A stretch of 64,000 bases of DNA from Bdellovibrionota bacterium (GTDB lineage: Bacteria > Bdellovibrionota > Bdellovibrionia > Bdellovibrionales > Bdellovibrionaceae), in assembly GCA_963170155.1 (NCBI GenBank), contig CAUJGP010000024.1, positions 124,001 through 188,000 on the forward strand, written 5' to 3'. The translations under genes were made by a program, and so were the position numbers. Position 1 is the first letter of the stretch. Each line of letters begins with the position of its first letter. Below the pieces are notes generated by a model that worked only from the letters and a program-made list of their open reading frames with translations, was not told the origin of the DNA and did not search any database. Positions 1-9,516 of the stretch are shown one piece after another.

Positions 1-2
1 CT

Positions 3-1895
3 CTAGTGGGTTTTTTCATCAATGGATTCCGTTATCGAAAACACAATCATTTGGTTGCGGGAGCTATTGCAACCACAATGGTTTTTATCAGCTTTGTTTG
101 TTCGATTCTTTTATTTTTAAACTTAACGGAAATGAAAGAAGAAAATCGTCGTATTGTTGTGAGTTTTTTCGAATGGCTTAAAGTTGGAAATTTCAAGGCG
201 GAGTTTTCTTTTGTTATTGATCAAATCAGTGGCATCATGATTTTAATCATTACAGGGATAGGCTCGCTCATCCATTTATTCAGCATAGAGTACATGCATC
301 ATGATAAAGGTGTTGCTAAATATTTTTCTTATTTGAATCTCTTTGTTTTTAATATGCTGCTTTTAGTTTTAGGCAGTAATTTACTAGTTATGTTTGCAGG
401 CTGGGAAGGTGTCGGACTCTGCTCTTATTTATTAATTGGCTTTTGGTTTTCAGATGAATCAAAGGCAGCTGCAGGAATGAAGGCCTTTATTACCAATAGA
501 ATAGGTGATGCTGCATTTCTTATTGGGATGTTTATTTTATTTTTACAGTTTGGAACGATTGATTTTGCAAATTTAAATGGTTTAGCGCCATCAACTCCAA
601 CGCATGATTGGTTAAATCCTTTAACGATCGCTTGTTTATTGCTTTTTATTGGAGCCACTGGAAAATCAGCTCAAATTCCCCTCTATGTTTGGTTGCCCGA
701 TGCCATGGCCGGCCCAACCCCTGTTTCCGCTTTGATTCATGCGGCGACAATGGTAACAGCAGGGGTGTACATGATCGTTCGCTTGAATCCTATTTTCATG
801 GCTGCGCCTAATGCTTTATTGGTTGTTGCTATTGTGGGAGCTGCCACTGCAGTGATTGCAGCGTCTATTGGTATTGTTCAAAATGACATTAAAAAAGTTC
901 TTGCTTATTCCACTGTCTCACAATTGGGTTATATGTTTTTGGGTGTAGGCGTGGGTGCTTTTGGATCTGCTTTATTTCATTTGATGACTCACGCTTTTTT
1001 CAAAGCACTTATGTTTTTAGGTTCAGGCAGTGTGATTCATGCCATGCATGAAGAGCAAGATATTCAAAAAATGGGGGGGCTAAAAAAGTATTTACCCATT
1101 ACTCATCTGACTTTTGCCATGGGTTGGTTAGCTATTTTAGGGTTTCCTGGATTTTCAGGATTTTTTTCTAAAGATGAGATTCTTTGGATGTCTTATCATT
1201 CGCCAATGGGTCATCCTGCACTTTGGGTGGCAGGTGTCTTAGGGGCGGTAATGACTGCTTTTTATATGACTCGTCTAATGGCGCTTACTTTTTGGGGTGA
1301 GAGTCGAGTTCCTAAAAATATTCATCCCCATGAGTCTCCAGCCCTAATGTGGATACCGCTTGTTGTTTTAGCGATATTATCGGTTATTGGAGGATGGATT
1401 GGTATTCCCCATATTATTTCAGAAATTTTGCCAGGCCACCCAGCCAATATTTGGGAGCATTGGTTAAATCCTATGATTACTAAAATTCCAGGTCTTGCGG
1501 CTGCCAATCCTCAGGAAGAATGGACGTTGATGGGAGTTTCAGTAACTTTAGTTCTTCTTTCCAGTGGTATTGCCTTTATCTTTTATGGGAAGGCTTCAGA
1601 ACTTCCTTCAAAGCTCTCTGAAAACTTTGGGGGATTGTATCGCCTTTTAGTAGACAAATACAGAGTGGATGAATTCTATGAAAAGGCTTTGATTCGACCT
1701 TTTGTTTGGTTGAGTGAAAATCTTTGGTTGCATGTGGATGTGTCTTTTATTGATCGTTGTACTCACTGGTGCTCAAATTTTGTAAAAGGAGCAGGAGCGA
1801 TGGCAAGAACAGTACAAAATGGAAATTTACAGCAATATGCAATGTATATGGCACTGGGTCTTGTGGTCATTCTTTCTTATATATTAATGAGGTAA
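3..1895 (+). CDS. nuoL: NADH-quinone oxidoreductase subunit L (5' partial)
   Basis: This is an antiporter-like proton-pumping subunit at the distal end of the complex I membrane arm. The frame is open to the left edge and the first visible residues (GFFINGF) match the early part of NuoL, so only a few N-terminal residues and the start are missing. Visible signatures are GWEGVGLCSYLLIGFW near residue 130 and KSAQIPLYVWLPDA followed by GPTPVSALIHAATMVTAG near residues 219-253. About 630 residues of almost continuous membrane helices agree with the family length of 600-650. It is followed after 3 bases by nuoM. The family is certain; only the start is unknown. Confidence 0.96.
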   Translation, partial: LVGFFINGFRYRKHNHLVAGAIATTMVFISFVCSILLFLNLTEMKEENRRIVVSFFEWLKVGNFKAEFSFVIDQISGIMILIITGIGSLIHLFSIEYMHHDKGVAKYFSYLNLFVFNMLLLVLGSNLLVMFAGWEGVGLCSYLLIGFWFSDESKAAAGMKAFITNRIGDAAFLIGMFILFLQFGTIDFANLNGLAPSTPTHDWLNPLTIACLLLFIGATGKSAQIPLYVWLPDAMAGPTPVSALIHAATMVTAGVYMIVRLNPIFMAAPNALLVVAIVGAATAVIAASIGIVQNDIKKVLAYSTVSQLGYMFLGVGVGAFGSALFHLMTHAFFKALMFLGSGSVIHAMHEEQDIQKMGGLKKYLPITHLTFAMGWLAILGFPGFSGFFSKDEILWMSYHSPMGHPALWVAGVLGAVMTAFYMTRLMALTFWGESRVPKNIHPHESPALMWIPLVVLAILSVIGGWIGIPHIISEILPGHPANIWEHWLNPMITKIPGLAAANPQEEWTLMGVSVTLVLLSSGIAFIFYGKASELPSKLSENFGGLYRLLVDKYRVDEFYEKALIRPFVWLSENLWLHVDVSFIDRCTHWCSNFVKGAGAMARTVQNGNLQQYAMYMALGLVVILSYILMR

Positions 1896-1898
1896 TTC

Positions 1899-3464
1899 AT
1901 GTTGCTTTCAACAATTGTTTTTCTGCCAATAGTTTTTGGATTGATTTTACTGGCCTGGCCGAGTGAAAGAACTCTTCGACCTTTAGCTTTAGCTTTTGGC
2001 TTATTAGAATTTATTTTGAGCCTATTTTTATTACATCTTTATGATCCTTCGACTCCTAAACTACAGTTAGTTGAAAATTATCTTTGGATAGAACGATTTG
2101 GAATTCGATATTTTTTAGGAATTGATGGGATTTCACTTTGGCTTGTTTTACTGACTAATTTTTTAATGCCTATTACAATTCTTGCGAGTTGGAAGGCGAT
2201 TGAAGAACGTGTTCGAGGCTTTCATATCGCATTGTTTGTATTGCAAACAGCAATGCTGGGAACATTCTTAGCTCTTGACGGTGTTTTCTTTTATCTTTTT
2301 TGGGAGCTATCTCTTGTTCCCATGTATTTTATCATTGGTATTTGGGGCGGGACGCGACGTATTTACGCCACAGTTAAGTTTTTTATCTATACCATGTTTG
2401 GCTCTGTTTTGATGTTGGTGGCATTGATTTATCTAATGTTAGTCACTCAAGAAGTCACAGGTCAGATGAGCTCCAGTATTCTTGATTTTTACAAATTAGA
2501 TATTCCTTTTATACAAGGACAATTTTTGAGCCCCCAATCATTGATGTTTTTTGCTTTTGCTTTGGCTTTTGCAATTAAAGTTCCCGTATTTCCATTTCAT
2601 ACTTGGTTGCCTGATGCTCACGTTGAAGCCCCAACTCCAGGCTCTGTATTACTGGCTGGAGTTATGCTTAAGATGGGAACTTATGGTTTTATCCGATGGG
2701 CTATGCCCATTTTTCCGGAGGCGGCAGCTCACTACGCTTGGGTTTTTCTTTTTATTGGAGCGGTAGGAATACTCTATGGTGCCTGGGTCGCAATGGTTCA
2801 ACCCGATGTTAAAAAGCTTGTTGCGTATTCTTCAGTTTCTCATATGGGTTATATTATTTTAGGTCTTTTTTCCATGAATGAGTATGGAGTGACCGGCGCT
2901 CTTTATCAAATGTTGAATCATGGGATTAGTACGGGAGCTCTGTTTTTGTTGATTGGAATGGTCTATGAGCGAACCCACAATCGTGTGATCGCGAAGTATG
3001 GAGGGTTGGCGGGAAAGATGCCAATGTTTGCTCTCTTCTTTTTTATTGCCCTGATTTCAAGCATAGCTGTGCCTCTGACAAATGGTTTTATTGGTGAGTT
3101 CTTAATTTTACTAGGAACATTCAAAGCTTATAAGGCTGTAGGTGCTATTGTTGTTTTAGGAGTTATCTTTGGTGCTGTATATATGTTGTGGATGTACAAA
3201 AGAATTTTCTTTGGAAAACCGGGAGAATTGGTTACTCATGATAAGGATCATCCTCTGCATGATTTAAATTTACGAGAAATTTTAGTTCTTGTTCCTTTGA
3301 CGGTTCTTATTTTTTGGATGGGAATTTTTCCAGGTTCATTTTTGCGTTTATCAGAAGCAAGTTTAAAACATTTCATTGCTAATCAAGGAAATTACCAGCT
3401 GAGTGTTTTAGAAAAAGAATCGAGCTATCCAATGGCTTTAAAGGAATCAAATTATGGAAATTAA
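1899..3464 (+). CDS. nuoM: NADH-quinone oxidoreductase subunit M
   Basis: Second antiporter-like subunit of respiratory complex I, in the cytoplasmic membrane. At 521 residues it has normal length. Diagnostic segments are WELSLVPMYFIIGIWGG around residue 134, with the conserved transmembrane Glu, and KVPVFPFHTWLPDAHVEAPT around residue 227, with the conserved channel Lys and the WLPDAH motif typical of NuoM. The ATG lies 3 bases after the nuoL stop and the end overlaps nuoN by 11 bases, so translation of L-M-N is probably coupled. I see nothing unusual in the sequence. Confidence 0.97.
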   Translation: MLLSTIVFLPIVFGLILLAWPSERTLRPLALAFGLLEFILSLFLLHLYDPSTPKLQLVENYLWIERFGIRYFLGIDGISLWLVLLTNFLMPITILASWKAIEERVRGFHIALFVLQTAMLGTFLALDGVFFYLFWELSLVPMYFIIGIWGGTRRIYATVKFFIYTMFGSVLMLVALIYLMLVTQEVTGQMSSSILDFYKLDIPFIQGQFLSPQSLMFFAFALAFAIKVPVFPFHTWLPDAHVEAPTPGSVLLAGVMLKMGTYGFIRWAMPIFPEAAAHYAWVFLFIGAVGILYGAWVAMVQPDVKKLVAYSSVSHMGYIILGLFSMNEYGVTGALYQMLNHGISTGALFLLIGMVYERTHNRVIAKYGGLAGKMPMFALFFFIALISSIAVPLTNGFIGEFLILLGTFKAYKAVGAIVVLGVIFGAVYMLWMYKRIFFGKPGELVTHDKDHPLHDLNLREILVLVPLTVLIFWMGIFPGSFLRLSEASLKHFIANQGNYQLSVLEKESSYPMALKESNYGN

Positions 3465-4914
3465 CTTAGGACTTGAAGATTTATTAAGGGTTGCTCCACT
3501 TCTTGTTATATTTGTAACTAGCCTAATCCCTCTGGGGATTAAGGTTTTAAGAGGAAACCAAGAGCCTAATCCGTTGGTACCACTCTCTATCGGAGTGGTG
3601 GGTTTGATCACGAGCGTGATGTTATTGTGGACTTTTGCGGGTCAAGGCCAAACAGTTTTTTCTAAAGCTCTTGTCTTTGATGGTCTTGCTTTTTGGTCGG
3701 GCTCAGCGGCTCTTATTGTTACAATAGGAGCCTTATTTATTGCTTATGAGAGTCCTGCTACAAATAGGAATTTATTTTCAGAATATGTTTTTTTATTATT
3801 GAGTTCTTCTCTTGGAATGCTTGTTCTTGTTTCAGCATTAGACTTACTCGTTGTTTTCATTGGTTTAGAAATCATGTCGCTTGCTTTGTACCTTTTAATT
3901 GCCATGGGTAACGAAGAAAAACTCAGTAAAGAAGCTTCGTTTAAATATTTCCTTTTAGGAAGCTTAGCTTCTTCTATTTTACTTTATGGGATTGCTTTTA
4001 TCTATGGAACAACAGGAACGACTTACATTAGCGACATCATCGAGAATGTTCCCAATTTGGTAGGATCAAGCCGACTTTTTTTAATGGGATCGGTCTTTAT
4101 CATTATTGGTTTTTGTTTTAAGGTTTCTATTGCTCCCTTTCATGCTTGGACACCTGATGTATATCAAGGGGCACCAACATCGCTTTCGACATATATGTCT
4201 ACAGCTGTAAAGTTAGTCTCAATGGCGGCTTTTTTGCGATTTGTTTCGATTCAATCGTTAGGTTATTCTGAGAACTTATTAAATGTAGTTCAATGGTTAG
4301 CCGTGCTAACAATGATTGTCGGAAATGTGGCTGCGTTAAGACAAGACAGCATTAAAAGAATGTTGGCTTATTCTTCGATTGCTCATTCTGGATATATTTT
4401 AGTGGGCGTGCTTTCCAGTGCGATTAGTTCTCAAAGCGCTTTTGCGGCTTCTAGTGTGATTTTTTATTTGATCAGTTACGCCATTATGACCTTCGGCGCT
4501 TTTGCGATCGTCAATATTTTTGAAGTGAATGAAAACACCCAACTCACAGTGGATGATATGGCGGGATTTGCCAAACGCCGCCCCATGATGGCTTTTTGTT
4601 TAACCTTATTTCTTCTTTCCATGGCGGGCATACCTCCCACGATTGGTTTTTTCGGTAAATTTTATTTATTTTCAGCTGCACTATCAGAAGGGCGTCTTTG
4701 GGTGGTTTTGTGGGGTGTGATCAACTCGGTTATTGGAGTTTACTATTATCTGCGTCCTGTGGTTGTGATGTATATGCATGATAATAATAAGGCCGAAGAT
4801 TCAGAGAGATTTCTTCCTGCAACTGAAACTTTAATCATCGTGAGTATGATTTTTGTTTTGGGCTTAGGGTTTTTCAGTGATTTCTTATTTAAAGCTGTAG
4901 AGCGATCTCTTTAA
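3454..4914 (+). CDS. nuoN: NADH-quinone oxidoreductase subunit N
   Basis: Third antiporter-like subunit of complex I and the usual last gene of nuo operons. It is 486 residues with about 14 predicted membrane helices. The conserved Lys-containing helix reads KVSIAPFHAWTPDVYQGAPT around residue 223, with the TPDVYQGAPT signature that separates NuoN from NuoL and NuoM. A conserved Glu lies in VFIGLEIMSLALYLL near residue 135. The start ATG is inside the nuoM end (11-base overlap). No further nuo gene follows; the next gene is on the opposite strand, so the operon ends here. Confidence 0.96.
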   Translation: MEINLGLEDLLRVAPLLVIFVTSLIPLGIKVLRGNQEPNPLVPLSIGVVGLITSVMLLWTFAGQGQTVFSKALVFDGLAFWSGSAALIVTIGALFIAYESPATNRNLFSEYVFLLLSSSLGMLVLVSALDLLVVFIGLEIMSLALYLLIAMGNEEKLSKEASFKYFLLGSLASSILLYGIAFIYGTTGTTYISDIIENVPNLVGSSRLFLMGSVFIIIGFCFKVSIAPFHAWTPDVYQGAPTSLSTYMSTAVKLVSMAAFLRFVSIQSLGYSENLLNVVQWLAVLTMIVGNVAALRQDSIKRMLAYSSIAHSGYILVGVLSSAISSQSAFAASSVIFYLISYAIMTFGAFAIVNIFEVNENTQLTVDDMAGFAKRRPMMAFCLTLFLLSMAGIPPTIGFFGKFYLFSAALSEGRLWVVLWGVINSVIGVYYYLRPVVVMYMHDNNKAEDSERFLPATETLIIVSMIFVLGLGFFSDFLFKAVERSL

Positions 4915-4986
4915 GACTTCATTCATTGGTTTAGTTTTTTATTGGCTCCTCATTTATTTTTCACCTTAAGATTGAAGAGAGTGAGA

Positions 4987-5027
4987 GCTTCGGATATTTT
5001 GGTTGAAGGGAACAAAACACCCGAAGC
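4987..5027 (+). terminator. Inverted repeat downstream of nuoN, possible terminator
   Basis: GCTTCGG (4987-4993) pairs with CCGAAGC (5021-5027). Inside, a TTTTGGTT / AACAAAA arm can pair with one bulge, leaving GAAGGG as the loop. The result is a long interrupted hairpin 72 bases after the nuoN stop, in the gap between convergent genes. No U-run follows directly; a T-rich stretch starts about 20 bases later. It could be a non-canonical terminator or a processing signal. Confidence 0.35.
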
Positions 5028-5170
5028 CTCATATATATTCAGAAAAGTTTTTATTTTTATGGTACTAATCCTTTACTAGCAGTGGCTCATCCCCAAAAGG
5101 AATGAACCCTAGGCCGGAGAGTAAGAATAACACCTTATTTAATAGATAAAAATTATTTATCTGTAGAAGG

Positions 5171-5941
5171 CTATTTTTTATCAAAAAACCGACAGTACAC
5201 AAGGTCTTCATCTTTTTGTATTGTTCTCTCTCGAGGTTGGTCTCTGTGTTTCCATTTTATAGTGGTTTTTTCACCCGAGGACATTTTCATAAAGATATCG
5301 TTTTGGTAGAGAACAAAGCCTAGAATCTCATTAAATCTTTTGGGAAATGTAATATAAGAATCATAAGAACGTTTAATTTTTAGTGGTGATAATGAGAGGA
5401 TCTCGTCACGAGCATCATTCTTCCTCTTCACATCGTTTTCCAGTTTAAGTAAGACCTTCACAATTTGCTCTGCTGTAAGTTGAGAAAAACGATCTGTTTC
5501 GTTATTAAAACCAGATAAGACCTTTTTTTCTTCTGCTGGGGGAAAGAATGGATCACTATCTGTTTCAAGATCAAACTCTTTCACAACGAGAGCTCCACTC
5601 ATGGGATTATAACGGTAGTAGTCGTCTTCTTTCGTATTAGAATAAGTATGTTTTTGGTAGCATACTCCAGTGTAAACTCCATAGGCTTGATGGAAAGAAA
5701 CAGGTGTCCCTTTGTCGTAGGCAGCCTTCAAAGCAAGGAATTGATCTGTGGAAGAAGAGGAGGCATTGAGGAGACTGTGATTTTTTAAACTATCTCTTTC
5801 AGCGGAGTAGGATAGAAAATCATCTTGGATTGAGTTTTGTAACCCTATGGTTCCAGAAAAGAGATCGGTTTGAATGGGTGACAACCCCCATCCGTTTAAG
5901 CTTAAAACAATCAAGCTTATAAAAATAAATTGTGATTTCAT
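5171..5941 (-). CDS. Secreted protein of unknown function
   Basis: I do not recognise this 256-residue protein. Residues 1-20 look like a Sec signal peptide (MKSQFIFISLIVLSLNGWG), so the mature product is probably periplasmic or secreted. The rest is hydrophilic and acidic, without repeats or an obvious catalytic motif. Two cysteines near the middle and end (GVCYQKH and VYCRFF) could form a disulfide. The start is supported by GAAAGG seven bases before the ATG. It stands alone: the upstream gene on the same strand ends more than 340 bases away behind a hairpin, and nuoN converges from the other side. Confidence 0.7.
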   Translation of the reverse strand: MKSQFIFISLIVLSLNGWGLSPIQTDLFSGTIGLQNSIQDDFLSYSAERDSLKNHSLLNASSSSTDQFLALKAAYDKGTPVSFHQAYGVYTGVCYQKHTYSNTKEDDYYRYNPMSGALVVKEFDLETDSDPFFPPAEEKKVLSGFNNETDRFSQLTAEQIVKVLLKLENDVKRKNDARDEILSLSPLKIKRSYDSYITFPKRFNEILGFVLYQNDIFMKMSSGEKTTIKWKHRDQPRERTIQKDEDLVYCRFFDKK

Positions 5942-6284
5942 ACAATAAGACCTTTCTTTAGTGTTGGTTGAGAGCTTTTGAATAAAGAACTCCTTTTTAA
6001 AAAAGCTCTCTGCTTAGTTTATTGGCGGATTAATATAGCTTTTTTGGCATGTATAGGATTAATGCACACAAGTGGTTACAAATCACGTAACCAAATGATT
6101 TGATAACGGATAAACATTAATAGCTTCAGATACTTGAACGATAATGCACAGCATTAAAATTTAATGTAACTTTTGAAAACACTCAGTTCAGATGAAGACA
6201 TCTGAACTATAAATTAAATGGAGAAGCCACATCTTATATAAAAAAAGGGATAAGAAATAGAGATCTCATGTGCTCATAGGTTAA
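5942..6284. other. Intergenic region of 343 bases
   Basis: This is AT-rich sequence between the stop of the alpha/beta hydrolase and the start of the secreted unknown, both on the minus strand. The only structured element I see is the perfect hairpin at 6185-6208, listed separately. The rest must contain the promoter of the secreted protein, but I could not pick a convincing pair of boxes. No small gene with a ribosome binding site is evident. Confidence 0.5.
6185..6208 (-). terminator. Perfect 10-bp hairpin, likely terminator of the FHA-hydrolase operon
   Basis: AGTTCAGATG (6185-6194) and CATCTGAACT (6199-6208) form a perfect 10-bp stem with a 4-base loop. On the minus strand the hairpin lies about 77 bases after the hydrolase stop and is followed by GAGTGTTTTC, a short and imperfect U-rich tail. 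Position and stem strength suggest transcription termination, but an operator for the downstream secreted gene is also possible. Confidence 0.5.
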
Positions 6285-7151
6285 TTATGTATGAATGAAT
6301 TTTTCTAATCGTAAATTAATATAATCAGGAAAATCAAGTTGAGTGCAATGAGAGCCATAGGGAACCTTTAAAAATTCAGCATGAGGAATTTGATGGGCCA
6401 TTTTTTCTTGAAAACTAAGGGGGGTTACTTTGTCATTTTCTCCACTAATAATGAGAGTAGGACAATCAATAGAGTTTAAAATTGAATCCCCATCAAAGGA
6501 CATAAGTTCTTCAAAAAGAGAAAGAAAAACATCAAGGTCCATATTTGCAACACCTTTTACATAAACTTGGATGTCTTTTAAGCTTGTAAGTTTAACATTA
6601 AATCCACCAGCAATTGATGTTAAGGGTACTGTTAAAGGGTTCTCAACGCCCAACTTCCACAAGTTTTTCCACAAAATGGGATTTTGGATATAATTTGATT
6701 TTAGGAAATAATAAAATTTTTCAACAAGGTTCACTCCAAACATATTTTTTATTGGATTGGATGCAAAGCCGTTAATAAAAGTCATAGATTGAAAGATTTG
6801 AGGATTGTGCTTGTAACCATTTAAGATTACTTGAGAGCCAAAACTATGTCCTACAAAATGAGCGTGAGAGACTTGCAGATGCTGCAGGAGAAATTTCAAA
6901 TCTTTTCCTAGAGCATCAAGGGTTAAAGACTCTTTTGCTTCTGGTTTTGCGGTTTTGTGATGTCCTCTTAAATCAAAAGCAACCGAGCGATGAGTTGCTG
7001 AAAAATAGTCAAGTTGATGGTTCCAGTGATTGATAAGACAGGCAAGACCATAAACAAAGACAATGACTTCACCTTTTCCACGAGTTTCATAATAAACAAG
7101 ATGGTCATCATAACTTTTGAAAAAACCAAGTTTTTTTTCAACTTTGATCAT
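6285..7151 (-). CDS. Alpha/beta-fold hydrolase
   Basis: Cytoplasmic alpha/beta hydrolase, 288 residues from the chosen start. The nucleophile elbow reads GHSFGS (Ser103); the acid is probably Asp240 in SGENDKVTP and the base His268 in YGSHC, giving the standard Ser-Asp-His order. The oxyanion-hole motif, usually HG, is YG here (VYGLACL). Two earlier in-frame starts exist at 7166 (GTG) and 7163 (ATG), but ATG 7151 has GGGGGA just upstream. The gene overlaps the end of the FHA gene, so the two are probably translationally coupled. The substrate cannot be deduced; esterase, lipase and haloperoxidase-like activities are all possible. Confidence 0.82.
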   Translation of the reverse strand: MIKVEKKLGFFKSYDDHLVYYETRGKGEVIVFVYGLACLINHWNHQLDYFSATHRSVAFDLRGHHKTAKPEAKESLTLDALGKDLKFLLQHLQVSHAHFVGHSFGSQVILNGYKHNPQIFQSMTFINGFASNPIKNMFGVNLVEKFYYFLKSNYIQNPILWKNLWKLGVENPLTVPLTSIAGGFNVKLTSLKDIQVYVKGVANMDLDVFLSLFEELMSFDGDSILNSIDCPTLIISGENDKVTPLSFQEKMAHQIPHAEFLKVPYGSHCTQLDFPDYINLRLEKFIHT

Positions 7152-7962
7152 GATTTCCCCCATCACTTTTCACAAACTCAACGGAAATAGTTGAATTACC
7201 AGCAAGAATTTTGCTCCCATCGCTTATAACACTGGTGGAGGAGGTTTGGCCACTAAGAGATGCGTAGGCAGGGTGATTGGTAGAAAAAATAATCTCGCCT
7301 TCGTTATTAGAGGACAGTGTGAAGAGCACTGGGGGGAAAGGGGGAAATTCAAGTTGGAATTCCAGTGATTGAGGACCAAAATCTCTGGGTCCCCATGAGA
7401 TCCAGTATTCATCATCAGCTTGAGGGCCAGACTCTACTTTTAGGCGAATAGGTTGTTTAAAAAGTTTAAAAGTTTTGGGGTGTGGGTAGGGAGCATTAAA
7501 AGAATCTACAAGAGCTTGAAGTTCTTTAATGAGAAGTGACTTTGTGGTTTCAAAAACGGTGACTCTGGATTTATCGTCGATTTCAAAAACATCATCTGTT
7601 GTTGGAGGAGGGTTATTTTGAGTTTCTGATTGTTTGAGAGTGAGAGGGTCAATGGCTCCAATAAGGGGCGTCTCTGAGACCCTGATGCGGAGGTGAGTAT
7701 TGGAAATCTGTAAAAGTTTTCCTTGATAGAGAACAGTCTTTTTTACCTTTTTATTATTGGCCAAAATTTCGTAAACAGCATTGGTGCAAACAAGAACAAG
7801 CTGATCTTTATGATCATACATAACAACAGAATGAATAGGGGGAGCATCAGAATCCAAGATTGGAATTTCACATTGACTTGAAGATCCCAGGCGGAGGCTT
7901 GGTTGAAGTCGGTAGACCATACCTTTATTAGATCCACTTGCAATTTCTAAGTAAGTATACAT
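7138..7962 (-). CDS. FHA-domain protein
   Basis: 274 residues with an N-terminal forkhead-associated fold. The pattern is Gly-Ser-Asn-Lys-Gly at residues 10-14, then LRLGSSSQCEIPI with the Arg/Gly/Ser positions typical of phosphothreonine-binding loops, then a His (PIHSVV) around residue 44. FHA domains bind phosphothreonine peptides, so a Ser/Thr-kinase partner is expected elsewhere in the genome. The C-terminal two thirds (about residues 120-274) match nothing I know and look like beta-rich soluble sequence. There is no signal peptide or membrane helix. It is the first gene of a two-gene operon with the hydrolase. Confidence 0.75.
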   Translation of the reverse strand: MYTYLEIASGSNKGMVYRLQPSLRLGSSSQCEIPILDSDAPPIHSVVMYDHKDQLVLVCTNAVYEILANNKKVKKTVLYQGKLLQISNTHLRIRVSETPLIGAIDPLTLKQSETQNNPPPTTDDVFEIDDKSRVTVFETTKSLLIKELQALVDSFNAPYPHPKTFKLFKQPIRLKVESGPQADDEYWISWGPRDFGPQSLEFQLEFPPFPPVLFTLSSNNEGEIIFSTNHPAYASLSGQTSSTSVISDGSKILAGNSTISVEFVKSDGGNHDQS

Positions 7963-8108
7963 AATCTCATGATATTTTGATTACTCGATAAGAGCAAATC
8001 ATCTCGGAAAAAACTGACTTTATCTTGGGATAAGCAGGAGAATCTTACGATCTTCCAGCTTGTTCTATGAAAGATATCATGTTAGACAACACATTCTAAA
8101 AAAGTGTC

Positions 8109-8154
8109 CTTGCTCCCTCTTGCTGTGGGGCTGGCTAAACCGAAAGGATCAATT
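8109..8154 (+). promoter_or_regulatory. Possible S6:S18-type leader before rpsF
   Basis: The rpsF leader can form a short stem, GCTCC (8112-8116) with GGGGC (8127-8131), followed by an unpaired AAACCGAAAGG just before the start codon. The S6:S18 complex is known to bind rpsF leaders through a conserved CCG next to a stem, so this could be an autoregulatory site. The match is by eye and weak. Confidence 0.22.
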
Positions 8155-8601
8155 ATGAGCACAACAGAACAAAAACGTCATTACGAGGTCGTAGTCCTAA
8201 TGCATCCAGACGCGACCCTCGAAGAGCAAAAAGAGCTTTTCAAAAAAAATAAGGGAATTATCGAGCAATTTGGTGGTTCAATCTATTCCTTAGATACCTG
8301 GGGTAAAAGAAATTTGGCTAATTCTATTGGAAAGTCACGTAAAGCCCTCTTTTTTCACTCTACTTTTGAATCTAAGCCAGCAGCCATTACTGAAATTGAA
8401 AGAACAATGCGCATTAATGATAAAGTGATGAGATACATGCACACTCGTTTAGATGAAAGTCAGCCACTATCTAAATATATGGAATCATTTAAAAAAGCAA
8501 TTGTAGATAGCACTAATAAAGAAAAAGAAAGAGAAGCTAAAATTCAGGCAAAGAGAGCCGCTATGGCATCGATGTCATCGGATGGCCCATCCAGAAAATA
8601 A
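8155..8601 (+). CDS. rpsF: Small-subunit ribosomal protein bS6
   Basis: Ribosomal protein of the 30S platform that binds 16S rRNA together with bS18. The typical start RHYEVVVLMHPDATLEEQ and the central DTWGKRNLANSIGKSRKA block are present. The frame is open further upstream, but the ATG at 8155 has AAAGGA 8 bases before it and gives a normal N-terminus, with 148 residues. The C-terminal tail is long, charged and Lys-rich. The usual partner gene rpsR is not next to it; a DUF2232 membrane protein follows after 12 bases and then rplI. Confidence 0.95.
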   Translation: MSTTEQKRHYEVVVLMHPDATLEEQKELFKKNKGIIEQFGGSIYSLDTWGKRNLANSIGKSRKALFFHSTFESKPAAITEIERTMRINDKVMRYMHTRLDESQPLSKYMESFKKAIVDSTNKEKEREAKIQAKRAAMASMSSDGPSRK

Positions 8602-8613
8602 AGGAAACTTTAA

Positions 8614-9495
8614 GTGGTTTTGATCAGGCGGTATCTGAAACTTGGAGTTATGGTAGGGTTGAGCATGCTAGGCTCTGCACTTCCCTTTATTTTGGTAGCT
8701 CCCTTAATTCGGGCCGCTTTTAAGAACCATACGAGGATTGCTTTTTGGGCCTCCTACGGCGGTGCTATCGGTATTTTGTTTTTGTCGGGTTTTATTCCTA
8801 TTGCGATTAGCTTGATGAGCGTAACTTTAATGATTGGAATATTTTCTGAGGTTTTTGATCGGTATAAAAGATTGTTTATATCGAGCGCTTTAGCCTTAGT
8901 TGTTAGTTTTTTGGCAACGACTCTTGCAACTCAACAATGGTTAGTATCTCAAGGAACAACCCTTTCTGTAAGGTTACATGAACAAATTCAAATCATTTTG
9001 AAGCAAGCTCAGCAGGTGAACTCCTCTTTAGTAAAACTTGATCCAGAAACATTAGTAGGACAAGCGCCTTCTATGTTAGTGGCTTTATTAGTTTTAAGTT
9101 TGGCATTGGGCCTTATATTTGAGTCTTCTGTGACAAGATTAATGAAGTTTCCAGTAGAGAACTCGGAACCATTGAATCTTCTCAATTTTAGACTCCCTGA
9201 TGGATATATTTGGCTTGCCATGGTTTCATTTTTATTTAGTTTTATAGATTTGGGGAATAAGCCCCTATCTATGTTTGCAACTAATGTTGTTAATGTGATG
9301 GTGATTCTTTATTTCCTTCAAGGGATAGCGGTTATAGAGACTTTTTTTATTGCATTAAAACTTGGTTTTTTTATTCGTTTTATAACCTATGTTGTCTTTT
9401 TAATTCAATTGTTCTTCCTTGTAGCTGCCATTGGATTAATAGATTTTTGGGTTGAATTTAGGAAAAGATTTATTCGTATTCGACTGAATCCGTAA
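8614..9495 (+). CDS. DUF2232 (YybS-like) membrane protein
   Basis: Polytopic inner-membrane protein of 293 residues with about eight hydrophobic segments and a loop near residues 95-150. It starts with GTG, with AAAGGA 7 bases upstream. The sequence and its location between rpsF and rplI fit the DUF2232/YybS family, which is often found in this ribosomal gene cluster in several phyla. Its molecular function is unknown; some relatives resemble transport S-components. It sits 12 bases after rpsF and 21 bases before rplI, so it is co-transcribed with the ribosomal genes. Confidence 0.75.
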   Translation: MVLIRRYLKLGVMVGLSMLGSALPFILVAPLIRAAFKNHTRIAFWASYGGAIGILFLSGFIPIAISLMSVTLMIGIFSEVFDRYKRLFISSALALVVSFLATTLATQQWLVSQGTTLSVRLHEQIQIILKQAQQVNSSLVKLDPETLVGQAPSMLVALLVLSLALGLIFESSVTRLMKFPVENSEPLNLLNFRLPDGYIWLAMVSFLFSFIDLGNKPLSMFATNVVNVMVILYFLQGIAVIETFFIALKLGFFIRFITYVVFLIQLFFLVAAIGLIDFWVEFRKRFIRIRLNP

Positions 9496-9516
9496 AATTG
9501 TTAGGAGAACAATGAT

